From: Mikania micrantha
Taxonomy: Eukaryota; Streptophyta; Magnoliopsida; Asterales; Asteraceae
Assembly: GCA_009363875.1 (NCBI GenBank)
Contig: CM018695.1
Coordinates: 14,852,755-14,916,754, forward strand
DNA: 64,000 bases
Direction: 5' to 3'
The notes beneath the pieces were generated by a model. The model ran no database searches and was not told the origin of the DNA. It saw only the letters and a program-made list of their open reading frames with translations. Within the stretch, counting starts at the first letter, position 1; every line of letters begins with the position of its first letter. Made by a program: the position numbers and the translations under genes. This document shows, piece by piece, positions 1 through 12,240 of the stretch.

Positions 1-1768
1 CAACATATAATCAAGTCCTAAATTACATTTGGAGTCAGAAAATGTAGTAAGCAAACGCATTCAACACGAGAAGTACTAACGGGTTTACTCGAAAGACAAT
101 CTCCGTGTTGACGTACCCGGTCAATATGACCTATGCTGGTAAAGTTAATTAGCAGCAAATCCATATTACCATAATGCATCCAATCTGCAGTTAGGGTTTA
201 AAACGTATTTAAACACTAACCACAGCCTTGGCGTAACCAAACGTGTCCCGCTTTCCCTTGTTGTGACCACCCAATACTAACGTTATAAGAATAAGAATAA
301 GATTAAATGAACAAGTGTCTTGATGTATATAAGTTTGTTTACAATCATGAACACCATGCTTTTGAATACTTTGGTTGAAAACCTTTGGTTGAATACCTTT
401 GATTGATTACCATGATTTGAAAACCCTTGATTGAATACCACCATGAAAACTCTTGATTAAATACCTTGTTCAAAACCCTTGATTTGTATACCAGTAATAA
501 TGTCCTTGTATAATAACAAGGTTTATAAAATATTATTTTATCAAAAACACGAGTTTATAGTAAAAGAGTTCATAAAGCTGATTCTTTAAAAGTGTTTAAC
601 AATTATAAAACCACTTTGTGTAAAACAATTGTAAAACAGTTTAGAGAACCTTTTATAAAACCTTTTAGTAGAAAATGTTTAACAGTTGATAAAACCTTTA
701 AAACAATTGATAATCCTTTTGAATACTTGATAACTCATTTAAAACTAGTTGAGAAATCCCTTGAATTTGTAAAGTGAACCTATAATGGTTGAAAAGTGGC
801 ATGTATCCTGTATATGAAATATGATTGTATAAATAGTGTTTGGTCACGTGTTCCACCCCAAAACAGTTGTAAAAACAGTAAAAGAGGGGCAATTGTTCTC
901 ACCTGACAGCGGTAGACTCTGAACCTAAACAAGTAGCAAACAACAAGCAACAGGACTTCTAACTGATTCCAATGTTACTATAATCATACATATAATATAA
1001 GATTTATGATTGTATAGACTTTGATTGATTGATTGACTTATGTTAAGTGGTTGACTTATGTGGACTTGTTAATGATTACTTCTTGAATAACTTGTTCTCA
1101 TGTTTAGAAAATGTTATATGAACTTAGAAGACATGACTGAATCATTTGAATAACACTTGATTTATGAAAAGAATGTGTCATGTTATTTTATACATATACT
1201 TGTTATGCATAATAAATAACACGTGTTTATGAATATCATAATCCCTTGGTTCCAGTGTAGTTTATTGAAAAGTTAAAGTGTTTTAAGCCTTTGTGTTTAT
1301 GACATGATCTCATAATTAGGTTAAGTTAAACTTAAACCGAATGAGATCAACCCATAATTACTTTAAGTCGTATTAGAGTTAGATCACCCTTACGATCCAT
1401 TAGGCTTAAAAGATCACACATAAGTTCTTTGTTGTTTGGTTTTGATAGTCCTTAGGTCTAGAACACATGCATTTAAATGAGGACCGAACCTAACAATATC
1501 AATCGTTCAAGTTCCAAAGGCTACCCATCGATATTCACAATATCGATGGTTCCGTGTCCCATCGATATTGTATTATTTACACGTCCCAAACACATGTTTC
1601 TTTGTCCTAAACCCCTTGGATTAACTTAATTAAAACTATGCTACTGAATTAGAGTAGTTTCATAACATTGCATGGCTGTTATTGTCTAAAGAACAACTCG
1701 GATAACCCAAGGAGGTGCCATCGATATTAATAAGTTCAAGGGGTTGTTAGAATCGTTGAACCCTTCGA
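1..1768 (-). repeat. Degraded minus-strand LTR-family F copy, distal part
   Basis: No protein-coding gene is visible. Positions 355-500 hold a degenerate minisatellite built on ttgattgaatacc-like units. A tract near 880-915 (ggggcaattgttctcacctg) resembles the place in the 15,423-20,169 LTR where aaaggaacaaataaactcacctg occurs. The 1,500-1,768 segment (repeated tcgatatt/tcgatgg words) continues in the same style after the hAT element at 5,028. I infer a decayed minus-strand copy of family F whose 3' end lies left of the window. Similarity is patchy, so this is an inference. Confidence 0.35.
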
Positions 1769-4700
1769 TAGGGATGAAATTTTGATACCGAATACCGGTA
1801 CCGTACCGAACCGAAACCGTACCGGTAGATTCGGTACCGGTAACGGTACTTGATTTTCACCTATTTAGGTATCGATACTAACCGGTACCGGTAAAATACT
1901 AAAATTTCCCGAACCAATACCGGTACCGGAATATGGATGGTTTTTTTTTGAGTTTGATATACATACCAAAATTATGACATATTACCTTCAATTATTTGAA
2001 TGTTTGTATTCTTCATCTCCACTAAAAACGACCAGTTCTTTCCGATATCTTCATGGCATCTTCATCTTTTCAAGTAAGTCAAATGATCCTATATAAAATC
2101 AACGGAATATGAAATCAATTTGTTATATGAAATCAATTTTTTATATGAATTAAAACGTGGCCATTTAGTCATGTGCCACAAATTGTTTGAAGATGAAACA
2201 ATATATATGAAATCGTTGTATGGAATTGAAATAAAAATCAAGTTATAGAAAATCAGTTTGTTATATGAAATCGTAATATTCTTTTTTTTTTTAATTTTTT
2301 GAACAGCATGTTGAATCGTAATATTCTTTTTTTTTCATTTCTGTTGAATCGTAATTTTCTATTTTAATATATTTTTGATGTAGGAAGATGATACCTTTGT
2401 TGACGAGACCCCTTTCGTTCAACTTAATAATGACTCGGATTCAGTTGATGTGAATCAAAGTCATAAGAGAAAACAAGCATCAAACGAGGAAGGAACCCAA
2501 AGTAAAACTCAAAAGGTTGGGAGAGAAAGGGCCGAGTGTTGGCATCATTATGATGTGGTTTACTTAGAAGAAGACAGGAAAAAACGAAAGTATGGATCAT
2601 GCAAGTATTGTAAAACCGCAATTAAAGCCGATCCAAACAGAAACGGTACGACTGGTCTTAATAAACACTTGCTTGCTTGTCCGAATAATCCCGAAGTAGT
2701 TGCTAAGAAAAAACAAAATAATTTAGTATTTAAAAAAGAAGATAATGGGGAAGGTAGCATTAGTGTTTGGAAACGTGATGAGGTTAGAATTAACAAAGCT
2801 TTGCTAGACTTGGTTCTTGTTGCAGAACTACCTTTTAAACTTGTTGAAAATCCCGCTTTTGTTGAGTTCGCTAACTCATTAAATGGAAAGTATAATTTGC
2901 CCTCACGACATAAAGTATCTAAGGATATTGGAAAATACTATGTTAATGAAAGAAATAGGTTGATGGCTTATTTAAGCAAACCAACAAACACTGTTCACTT
3001 GACTACTGATACTTGGACATCACCATGCCAAAGGGTTAACTATATGGTTGTAACAGCTCATTTCATAGATGATGATTGGGTAATGCAAAAACGTGTTATT
3101 AACTTTAGGCCCATTAATAGTCATAAGGGGGATGATATGGCTCGTGAATTGTTAGATTGTATTCATGGTTGAGGGATAAAGAATGTCATGACCATGACTG
3201 TTGATAATGCCTCGAGTAATGATAAGGCTATTCAATTTTTGTTGCAAAAGTTGGCTAACTTGTATGATAGCGGGAAACATTTTCATATTAGGTGTATGAC
3301 ACATATTTTATACTTAATTGTCAAAGATGGACAATTGGAACATAACCATCATGTTGATTGTCTTCGAAGAGCGTTCAGTGTATAAGAAATTCAACACAAA
3401 GAATAACAAAATTCAAAAATTGCATGCAAAATTTGAATGTCGAGTCAAACAAGTTTTTATGTGGTGATTGTACTACTAGGTGGAATTCTACATATGAGAT
3501 GTTAAAAATTGCTGCGAACTTAAAAGATGCATTTGGGGCTTTTGAAATTGAAGACCATAACTATTTTCGTGATTTGGAAAGAATACCAGGAACTTCAGAC
3601 TTTAACGTGTGCAAACTATTGGTTGAGTTCTTAGAAAAGTTCAAAATTAAAACAGATATTGTATCAGCAACTTCAAAGCCTTTAGCTCACCTTTTTTTAG
3701 GGAAATCTTAGATGTAGACAAACATCTACGTAAGTGGGAGGTCCATCTAGAATTTTGTAGAATGGCGGGGTCAATGCGTAAGAAATACGATAAGTATTGA
3801 GGCAAGTTTGATAAGCTGAATGACTTCATGTATTTTGCAAGTATCTTAGATCCTACTATGAAGTTATCTTTTCTTGAACATTGTTTTAAAATGATTGTCA
3901 TGTATGATGTGAATAAAGAAAATCCTTTGTCCCCATATAAAATTAATAAGAAGGTGGAGCTTATGGTTTTAGAGGTTGAGAATAGGTTGCATGCTTTTTT
4001 TAAAACATATAAGGAGAAGTATGATAAAGTTGAATACAATTCGGTACTCAAGAATCAAGAAACGAAGATGTTATCGACTTTGATGATGGAAATGATTTCT
4101 TTTCTGAATTTTTAAATGTGGAAGAAAGTAACTCAATTGCAATAGAAACCGAGTTGAAGAGGTACCTACAAGAGCCAAGACTTAGTTTTTCTAAGCGGTT
4201 TGACATACTATTGTGGTGGAAACAAAACGCGGTTAGATTCCCAATCGTGTCTCGGATGGCAAAAGGTAAATTTCTATAATTTCTTTCAAGTTTTTTTTCA
4301 TTATTTTTTATACTATTTAATTTTTATAACTTTGTATATTTGTTAGACATTTTGGCAATTCAAATTCCACAGTTGCATCCGAGTCGGCGTTTAGTACAAG
4401 CGGTCGTGTATTAGATCCATATAGAACAAGGTTGTCAAGTAGCATAGTTGAAGCTTTGGTTTGTACTCAAGATTGGGTGAGAAAATCAAGAAAGCCAATT
4501 GTTGATGAAGAGATGATATATTAAAGGATGATGATATTAGCATAGGTATTAATATTTCGTATTTGTTAATTGGTTTGAAAATTAATTAATTTGTTTTGAT
4601 TTTTTTTCTTGCAGAGATTGAAGATGCAATAAGAAAACAAAACGAAAAAGGGAAAAGGGATCATGCATAACAATTAGCAATGATTAAATGAAGAATCATT

Positions 4701-5019
4701 TTGTTTTGACAATTTTGTTTGTTTGATGTTCTAAGTTTTTTTTTTTTTTTGACTTTTAGTATTTGACAGAATATGAGACTATATTGGATGCTTTAAGACC
4801 TTTATATTTGGTTATTAAATCATGTTTTGAGATTATAGGCACAAAGAGTAACTTTTAGGCCAAACAAAATGCTAAAAAAATGGTACAAAACCGGTAAAAT
4901 ACCGAAAATACCGGTACCGAACCGGTACCATACATTTGGTTTCGGTACCGGTATTGGTACTCACTTTTCAAGAATTTCGGTACCGGTACGGTACCGGTAT
5001 AGTACCGATCTCATCCCTA
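1769..5019 (+). mobile_element. Complete but inactive hAT DNA transposon
   Basis: The element is 3,251 bp. It begins TAGGGATGAAAT and ends ATCTCATCCCTA, giving terminal inverted repeats of about 11 bp with one mismatch. It is flanked by a perfect 8-bp target duplication, CCCTTCGA, at 1761-1768 and 5020-5027, the size made by hAT transposases. Both subterminal zones (about 1,785-1,935 and 4,890-5,005) are crowded with ggtaccgg/accggta words, which in hAT elements typically act as transposase-binding sites. The inside encodes one BED-finger transposase that is now broken. The perfect target duplication dates the insertion as younger than the surrounding decayed repeat. Confidence 0.93.
2053..4670 (+). 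pseudogene. hAT transposase (BED zinc finger, RNase H-like, dimerisation domain), broken
   Basis: A small first exon (ATG at 2053-2073) splices at gtaagt into an exon starting at 2384; further introns are at 4266-4346 and near the 3' end, with a stop at 4668-4670. A BED finger (CKYC then HLLAC) lies near 2,600-2,680. The catalytic-region motif TTDTWTS is near 3,005, VDNASSND near 3,200, CTTRWNSTYEML near 3,470, and the hAT C-terminal dimerisation segment at 4,130-4,500. Breaks: TGG-to-TGA-type stops at 3170-3172 and near 3,799; frame changes near 3,375, in the T7 run near 3,695, near 4,080-4,110, at about 4,368 and at about 4,520. It cannot make a full transposase. Exon-intron structure is inferred from splice consensus and family alignment. 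Confidence 0.9.
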
Positions 5020-5027
5020 CCCTTCGA

Positions 5028-6231
5028 TACTAGCATTCTCGATGAAACCATTGATTTGTTCTACCTTGGGTCTCTTGTTCTTATCAAACCATGATATTCC
5101 AAGCTGATCAGGAAGGTTGTAGAGGCCTTAATGTCGAGGTTTAGACTTTAGTCGGCTGTTCAGCCCTCCATCGATACTATCAGGTTCGATGGAGGTTCTA
5201 GAATCGATGGGTGACTTCGAGATTAATAAGTTCGACAGCATCATGGATCAGCCCGTTTGGATACCTTCGACCTTGATGATTTCGTGGGTTTGAGGTGTTT
5301 CTCAAGGCTGTCGAACTTATTTAGTTCGATGGAATTCAACCTCCCACTTTTTCTTTTTTCGATACCGCATACTCAGCCCATTTACCATCGACATTAGCCT
5401 CCTTTGATCAAATCAGCCCTCCACAACCGTCATGACTTTAATTTAACTGTGTCCAAAGGATTCCCAAGTGTTTAGCAGTCCCCTTGTCGAGTTTAAGAGG
5501 CTGCAACTTGGTTTCCAAATGGAGAAGATGATGAATAGTGCAAGACCCTACAGTACCGTACCTTCATACTAAGATTCCAGCCAAAATACTCCAAAACCAA
5601 CTCCGATCCCTTATACTACAAGCTTCCTTCCGTCGAAACGATCGTTTTGATATATTATATGCGCGATTTGGTGTAGAAACGAAGGAGATATGGTTGATTT
5701 CTTGATGAAATGTTAGAGAGAGAGAGTTAAGACGGGTATTTTAGAGAGAGTAATTTGGCTGCCATGAATGAGAGAGACAAGGAAAAATAAGGGTTTTTAT
5801 ACCCCGAATAGTTCCGCATGTATTCGGTCTCGCTCGGTGTAGGTTTCGCGTATTTTTACGCATTGTTACGTTTACGAAATTGTTTATTTTGAATTGTAGA
5901 ATAGTTTATTGAATTGTTTTTGATGAGTTTCAAAATTGTAAAAATGTAAAATAAAATATTTTACTTAATTTTATTATTCGTTCGAAATCAAACCGTTAAA
6001 CTAATATAATTACGTGTATACCCGTAATCATATACGTTTTTGGTCGTTTTTGCGTATTTATTGATGTTTACTCGTGATTATAAACTCGACATTTATATCA
6101 TTATGAATCGTCACCCGTAATAATACTCAGTCTCGCTTACGCATTATGATTTGTTTAAATTGATTTGTTTGTCATACTACTCGTCATAACACTATGCACT
6201 AACACTATCCTATTACACCGAACGCAGTATA
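5028..6231 (-). repeat. Degraded family F LTR, promoter-side part
   Basis: No coding sequence. This continues the tcgat-rich sequence interrupted by the hAT element. The minus strand shows a TATA-like TATAAAAA (5794-5801) followed by an agag-rich leader. The arrangement matches the solo LTRs at 6,232-10,621 and 15,423-20,169, where a TATA-like box lies about 650 bp inside the 5' end. It ends at the insertion point of the plus-strand LTR at 6,232. The degree of identity was judged by eye only. Confidence 0.4.
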
Positions 6232-6882
6232 TGTAACATCAGTGCCGGAAACGTTACCGGAATAGTGATCTGGACAGTAACTTGCACAGTAACTCAGGTA
6301 CAAACTAAGGAAACTATTGTATGCTATTAACATTATGATGCTTGACACTAAACTATTATGCAACCGTTTCTGAAATCTGATTAAATCTCACGGTTTAACA
6401 GTCAGAAACACATCAGACAACACTGTACTAACACACAGATGCTTGATTAAATGCTATTACGTATAAATGTATGCGAGGCTAAACAGAACAAAACCATAAC
6501 GGATGTCGTTACAGAATGCTAAACCGACGAATTATTCGTATAGATGACGATCTGTACGAATAAATCTGAAAGTCTAACGTTCTGAAATGATGACTGAAGA
6601 GTAGAAAACAAAAATCAGAAAGTGAAACCAACGTCGTGTTCGTTCGGGTGAAGATTCGGACGAATACGCGCGAAGGTGACGCGTTCAAACGAAAACGAAA
6701 AACGAAACGAACGATAATAATTTAAGAAAATTAAACATTTAACATTTATTAGGAATCACAACCTTTTAAAAGACTTAAAAATAAATTCATTTTATTTAAA
6801 ATACGTAAGATACGCGTAACGATCCGGAAACGCAACGGAGACGAAAAACGAGCAACCGAAACGAACCCGAACACCCTCTGGG

Positions 6883-6890
6883 TATATAAA
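6883..6890 (+). promoter_or_regulatory. TATA box of family F LTR
   Basis: TATATAAA lies 651 bp inside the LTR, followed by a CT-rich leader (ctctctctct tracts at 6,925-6,975) typical of plant transcription starts. An equivalent box occurs at a similar distance in the 15,423-20,169 copy. Confidence 0.5.
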
Positions 6891-8614
6891 GCCTAAATGA
6901 ACTCATTTCTTCATTTATCACACTCATTCTCTCTCTCTAAAACCTCACTCCCGAACCTTTCTCTCTCTCTAAGATTCAAGGCTTCAAATCCTCATATCTC
7001 ACTCATTTCTTGGTGAAATCGGGCGTTCTTGGTGTCCAAACGAAGCTCTCGATGTTCTCTACATAAAAGTACAACAGATCTGAAGATTTATCCACCGAAA
7101 AACAAGGTATGGAGGCTTGAACATCACGAAATTTAGGGTTTTCGCAACCCTTTTTGTTCTACTTAACCCTAATCGGGCAACCAACTTCTCACCATGAATT
7201 CCACGGCCATGAGAAACCACATTTGCATAACACAGCCCTGAAAGTAGCCCAAAAACAGGCGAGGTTCGATGATGATGGTGAGCTTGCTGGTTCAGGACAA
7301 GGGATCGGCCAAACCTGTGGGGTTTGAAGTCCTATGGTGGCCGAACCTCGACTCAGCAAACCTTTTTCCTTGGCCGAACCTCCTTTCCATTCGAGAGTCG
7401 AACCATCATCCACGAACCCTTCCTGCTAAGTCACGAACCTTTGATATCAACCGAACCCTAGTGGCCATGAAACAGAGAGGACCGAACTTGGCCGAACCTT
7501 GTGTATGGCTGAAACCCTAATCACGAACCTCATTACATGCGAACCTATACCTTGTCGAACCTGTGTCCATGAACCACCAGCCGAACCATTTGAGACCACC
7601 GAACCTTGGAACCACGAACCTATGAGCTGCAAAGCCTTAACCACGAACCTTATGGGACAAACCTAGGGTAGCACCTGGGGACAGCTGAACCTTTACCGAG
7701 ACTAACCATGGGGCTGTTCAAACCGTTTCTGCAACAAACCTAGGACCATCACTCGACCATGCACACTCTTATGTGAGCTATTTGATTTGGCCCATGCTGA
7801 TTAACCGGGCCCACAATCTCATTTGGCCCAAGCAAAAACCAACCGGTCCATGGATACTAGTTCGGTCCACATTTAATTATTTGACCCGAGAGTGATGGAA
7901 TTAAATGGCCCAACAGCACATAGTCGGACCAGAACCGTTACTTTAGCCCACACTTTGTTCGGTCTAGCCTAATTGTTTCTTCGGCCCACTATGGTTCATT
8001 CGGCCCAAGTAACAAATGATGTAAAAACACTTTAAATCAATATTCATGATCACTTGCATGGGATTTTCAATTTAAATTACTACAAAGGTGTTAGGATTGT
8101 GAAGTTAATGAATTTCCTAAAATCCTAAGACCTTGTTTCACAAAAGTGTTCGCAATTAATGATCAGGACCAAATCAAATAGAATATAAGGATTAGTAACA
8201 CGAGAGAATGAGCCTAAATAAATGCGGTTAAGGGTTAAGTATAATCCCTAGCAAGTAACTAAGGCCGAATGATGACCAAGGCCGAGGAGTGTTAGCCAAT
8301 TTTAGGGCTACCACATACACGCGCATAAATCACCACAACTATTACTTACAAATTATATACAACGTGAAATCAATACAGGATTGTGAAAACAACAACAAAT
8401 ACAACAACGAGCGCGTGCATTCTTGTTTATATTTAGTCAACCACTTCAACCACAAGGTGAGTTCATTTGTCCCTTTTCAAATTAATTTGTTTTACCTCGG
8501 GACTGAGAAGCATGATATACATTTTAAACAAGTATTGAAATGTTTTATAAATGATTTTACACTTATTCATAATGCTAATACTAATGCTTATGCTTGTTAC
8601 ACTTATTCTAAAAG

Positions 8615-8990
8615 CTAAAAGCTAAGACTTTAACTTAAGTGCTAATGCTATAGACTATATGCTACAACTAGATGCTAATGCTAGGGCTATAAACTACATG
8701 CTACAACTAGACGTTAATGCTATTACTATAAGTTACATGCTCAAACTATATGCTAAGGCTAATGCTACATACTATATGCTCAAACTATATGCTAAGGCTA
8801 ATGCTACAGACTATATGCTAAACTATATGCTAATGCTAATGCTAATGCTAATGCTACAAGCTACATGCTACACTACATGCTAATGCTAATGCTACAAGCT
8901 ACATGCTAAATTATATGTTAGTGCGAATGCTATGAACTATATGCTCGAACTATATGATAATACTAGATGCTAACTACTACAAGCTATGAT
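8615..8990 (+). repeat. GCTAAT-type short tandem repeat zone
   Basis: Imperfect repeats of gctaat with interspersed acaagctacatgcta and actatatgct units. This explains the low-complexity reading frame at 8,659-8,883, which is rich in M, L, N, A and Y. It lies inside the plus-strand family F LTR. Confidence 0.85.
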
Positions 8991-9011
8991 CATATGCTAA
9001 ATGCTAAGCGT

Positions 9012-9660
9012 GTATCTATGCATGAGATACGTGAATGCCAAACTATGCTATTGCAAGCTGGTATCTATGCATGAGATACGTGAATGCTAAACTTTGTAAA
9101 TGCTAAGCATGTATCTATGCATGAGATACGTGAATGCCAAACTATGCTATTGCAAGCTGGTATCTATGCATGAGATACGAGAATGCTAAACTTTGTAAAT
9201 GCTAAGCTTGTATCTATGCATGAGATACGTGAATGCCAAACTATGCTATTGCAAGCTGGTATCTATGCATGAGATATGTGAATGCTAAACTTTGTAAATG
9301 CTAAGCTTGTATCTATGCATGAGATACGTGAATGCCAAACTATGCTATTGCAAGCTGGTATCTATGCATGAGATATGTGAATGCTAAACTATGTGAATGC
9401 TAAGCTTGTGTCTATATATGAGATACGTGAATGCCAAACTATGCTAGAGCAAGGCTTGTATCTACATATATGAGATACGTGAATGCTAAACTATTCTGAT
9501 GCAAAGCTAGAATCAATTCATGAGATACGTAATGGCTAAACTATGCTAGAGCAAAGCTTGTATCTAATCATGGGCTACGTAAATGCTAAACTATGCTAGA
9601 GCAAAACTTGTACCCATGCATGAGATTCGTGAATGTTAAACTACGATTTGTGAAACTTTT
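9012..9660 (+). repeat. 49/50-bp satellite with 99-bp higher-order period
   Basis: Unit starts (gtatctatgc) at 9012, 9061, 9111, 9160, 9210, 9259, 9309 and 9358 give alternating spacings of 49 and 50 bp. The two unit types differ in their second half (ccaaactatgctattgcaag versus ctaaactttgtaaatgctaag), so the true repeat is a 99-bp dimer, followed by decayed units to about 9,660. Each unit carries an imperfect palindrome, GTATCTATGCATGAGATAC, centred on ATGCAT. Confidence 0.95.
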
Positions 9661-9714
9661 ATCCTTGTACAATATACTTAAGGCTAAGCTATGTGAATGC
9701 TATAAACTTATAAA

Positions 9715-10300
9715 CTTTTAAACAGTATGCTAAAGCTATGATGGAGACTGGATTGGGTTGTAGGTAAAATGCTTAATTATCATTAACAACAATGTCATAT
9801 GTGGATTAGTATGTGGGGGATGGCGTCTGGGCGGGTTATAGGCTCGACCCTTTCGTATGCCCTATATATAAGCATACCGATCTGGATATTACATGTAATG
9901 TTAATGAGGTTAAGGTTGTTACCGAAAGGGTTTTGTAAATGCTATTGGGTGCATATCTTAAACTTCTAAACAGGATGCTTGAAACTATGATGGAATTGGA
10001 TGGTAGGTAAAACGCTTAATTATCATTAACAACAGTGTCATATGTGGTTTAGTATGTGGTGGGATGGCGTCTAGGCGGGTTGTAGGCTCGACCCTTTCGT
10101 ATGCCCTATATATAAGCATATCGATGTGGATATTACATGTGATGTTAATGAGGTTAAGGTTGTTACCGAAAAGGTTTGCTAAACCTATTTTTCAACTATT
10201 AAACTATATGAACTCACCAAACATTGTGTTGACTTTGTTTTCTTACATGCTTTCTCAGGTGACGTACATGATTAAGCTAAGGCTCAGGAATGCATACTAG
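9715..10300 (+). repeat. Two-copy 243-bp tandem repeat
   Basis: The landmark gcttaattatcattaacaac recurs at 9771 and 10014, and the segment ggctcgaccctttcgtatgc recurs with the same period. Each unit contains a gccctatatataagcat word. The same unit appears on the minus strand as about three copies at 15,880-16,400 in the other solo LTR, confirming that it is a family F LTR component. Confidence 0.85.
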
Positions 10301-10621
10301 GATGCCCAGTTAAAGGACCTAGTAGATTTTGGAAAAACACATGTTTTGATGAAAGTTGTGAATCTATTTTGATATCTTGTACAGATACAAGATAGTAACA
10401 TTTGATTCTTTTGATAGGTTTACTTAGTTAAATTATCAAACATTAACATTTGTAATTTAACTTTGTAATGCTAGTGTAATGCTATAGTGTGCTTTAGTTA
10501 GTCTCAACGTTGATGCTATGTAAACAATCTGATCATCACGATTATCACTCACGATATCGCGCCCCGAGAACCTTCCGCCCGGCGGGGAAGTCGATCCGTC
10601 CCACCGGCTCGGGGTGTGACA

Positions 10622-10919
10622 ATATATGTATTGGGCATACGTAGAGTCCAGCTACCTGCCTTATCAGCTGCCAGCCCACCACTGTTTCGATATAATACAA
10701 TATTGTTCTTGCCTATCATAATCGACTGTAAATACATAATATATATATATATACTTGTTCCTAATTAAACAAAGTCCTATAACACACAACATGAATATGA
10801 ACACATGAATCACATAGGCACATTGACACATTGAACACAAATCAGCTTGACACAAAGACTAACATGTACACACTGTTCTATCCTAATCTATGACTACCAT
10901 GATTACTGTACAGATGTTA
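10622..10919 (-). repeat. Family F remnant next to the solo LTR
   Basis: It holds one minus-strand copy of the 243-bp-type unit (gggcatacgtagag ... gccagcccaccac) and ends gatgttaca, which equals the family F LTR 5' terminus in minus orientation. It is probably the other side of the minus-strand copy into which the 6,232-10,621 LTR inserted, with internal loss. The assignment is tentative. Confidence 0.4.
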
Positions 10920-11812
10920 CACAAATGATCCATTATCACCCAATTCACCATTAGTGATTATATATATATGCTTATTTCATACCACCACAACTTAAAAACT
11001 CATTTTTAAGTTAAACACCTTAATTAGCATTTCATCAAACACCTCATATGCATGAATTTACCTACTTATGATCATTGATCATTAACACCTCTATCAAACT
11101 CCATTTTTGAATGATGAGATGAGTAAGTATATCATGTACACTAACAAACTACAACAACTTTGTGTAATCATCAAATCCCCAACTTTTATACTATCTTTAA
11201 TTATCTAGTTCATATATCACATGAACCATACAAAACCCCTTTTCATCATATTACATCACCATGCAAGAAATGATCAAAATGTTGTTCCTAGATGATCATC
11301 ACTATGAATAACAACATTTAACACCCTCCAAACACCCAAAATTCGTATTTTACCATACCTTAACTCATATCCTATATGAGACCCACGGAAATTACACCAA
11401 AAACACACAAAACTTCATACCTTGTTGTTGTATGTTGCTAGTAGAACTCAACTACATGCTTGCATTCAAGATCAAACTGTAAATCGAGCACCAATTTGAT
11501 GAATCTTGTGGTTTAGGGTTTTCTCCTTTCTTCTTCTTCTTCTCTTGAACTACATAGACAAAAAACATAATAAAATGGGAAAATGAACTTTGACCATAGT
11601 CAAAGTCTTATCCCCCTCCATTTCCATCTTTGGTCAATTGTCACATTTGGTCCCTCAATTTTACTTGTTTAAAATAACTAGTTTATAACTAACTTAGTTA
11701 AATTAGTTAACACCCACCAAATATTATTAAAACACCAACCAGTTAAAATATAACGATAATTGTCCACCAATTATATTATCTTTTTAATATTTTCCTAAAA
11801 TGGGTCGTTACA
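10920..11812 (-). mobile_element. 3' LTR piece of gypsy derivative E
   Basis: From 10,922 this is a near-identical direct repeat of 21,170-22,041 (shared aaatgatccattatcaccca and onward), ending tgggtcgttaca. On the minus strand the LTR therefore starts TGTAACGACCCA directly after a purine tract (AGGTGGGGAGAATT), the layout of polypurine tract plus 3' LTR. Its outer part is missing at 10,920, where the family F remnant joins. Confidence 0.75.
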
Positions 11813-12240
11813 AATTCTCCCCACCTTGCAAAGGTTTCGTCCCCGAAACCTCATCACACCTCAATAGAATAGGAGAAAATTTTCCTCATTTCATCATTGG
11901 ACTCCCACGTTACTTCTGAACCCCACCGGTTCTTTCATTGCACCATCACCTGATTAATCGTCTCATTTCACAATTGATTGACTTTTCTATCTAAGATAGT
12001 CACTGGTTTCTCCCCAGATCAATTTTTCATTGATCACCAATTTCTCCAATGGCATGTAGGCCGATTCATCTGCCAAGCATTTTCGTAAATTAGACACGTG
12101 GAATGCATTGTGAATTCCACTCAATTCCTCAGGTAGCTCTTAGCGATCAACAACTATCCCAATCTGAGCTATGATTTTGAACGGTCTAATAAATCGTGAA
12201 CTTAGCTTCCCCTCTTTTTAATCAATGCACACCCAGACAC
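11813..12240 (-). pseudogene. Ty3/gypsy pol C-terminal tail of element E
   Basis: Read on the minus strand, this encodes a decayed integrase tail. A chromodomain-like VTWESNDEM stretch lies near 11,890, upstream of it a leucine-rich linker resembling the integrase-chromodomain joint, then a GGGGACGAAACC tract and the purine-rich tract before the LTR. A stop replaces the conserved W of the VQW motif near 11,940, and other stops follow. Nothing of reverse transcriptase, RNase H or the integrase core remains. The element is thus non-autonomous. Confidence 0.7.

Larger units (their letters stand above)
6232..10621 (+). mobile_element. Family F solo LTR, 4.4 kb, plus strand
   Basis: The left end reads TGTAACATCAGTGCCGG and the right end CGGGGTGTGACA. 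The same two ends occur in reverse complement at 20,169 and 15,423, which defines one LTR family. Flanking 5-mers are gtata (6227-6231) and atata (10622-10626), a one-mismatch match compatible with an old 5-bp target duplication and hence a solo LTR. Inside are a TATA box, a pyrimidine-rich leader, a gaacc-rich stretch (7,350-7,730), then three tandem-repeat zones. Short open frames in it (for example 7,189-7,644 and 8,659-8,883) lack family features. Internal region and lineage are unknown; the LTR is unusually long. Confidence 0.75.

Noticed and set aside
7189..7644. Several 65-83-codon frames near 7.2-7.6 kb
   Set aside because: Generated by gaacc-rich low-complexity sequence in an LTR; they overlap on both strands and show no family features.
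8659..8883. 74-codon frame rich in Met, Leu and Ala
   Set aside because: Direct translation of the gctaat microsatellite.
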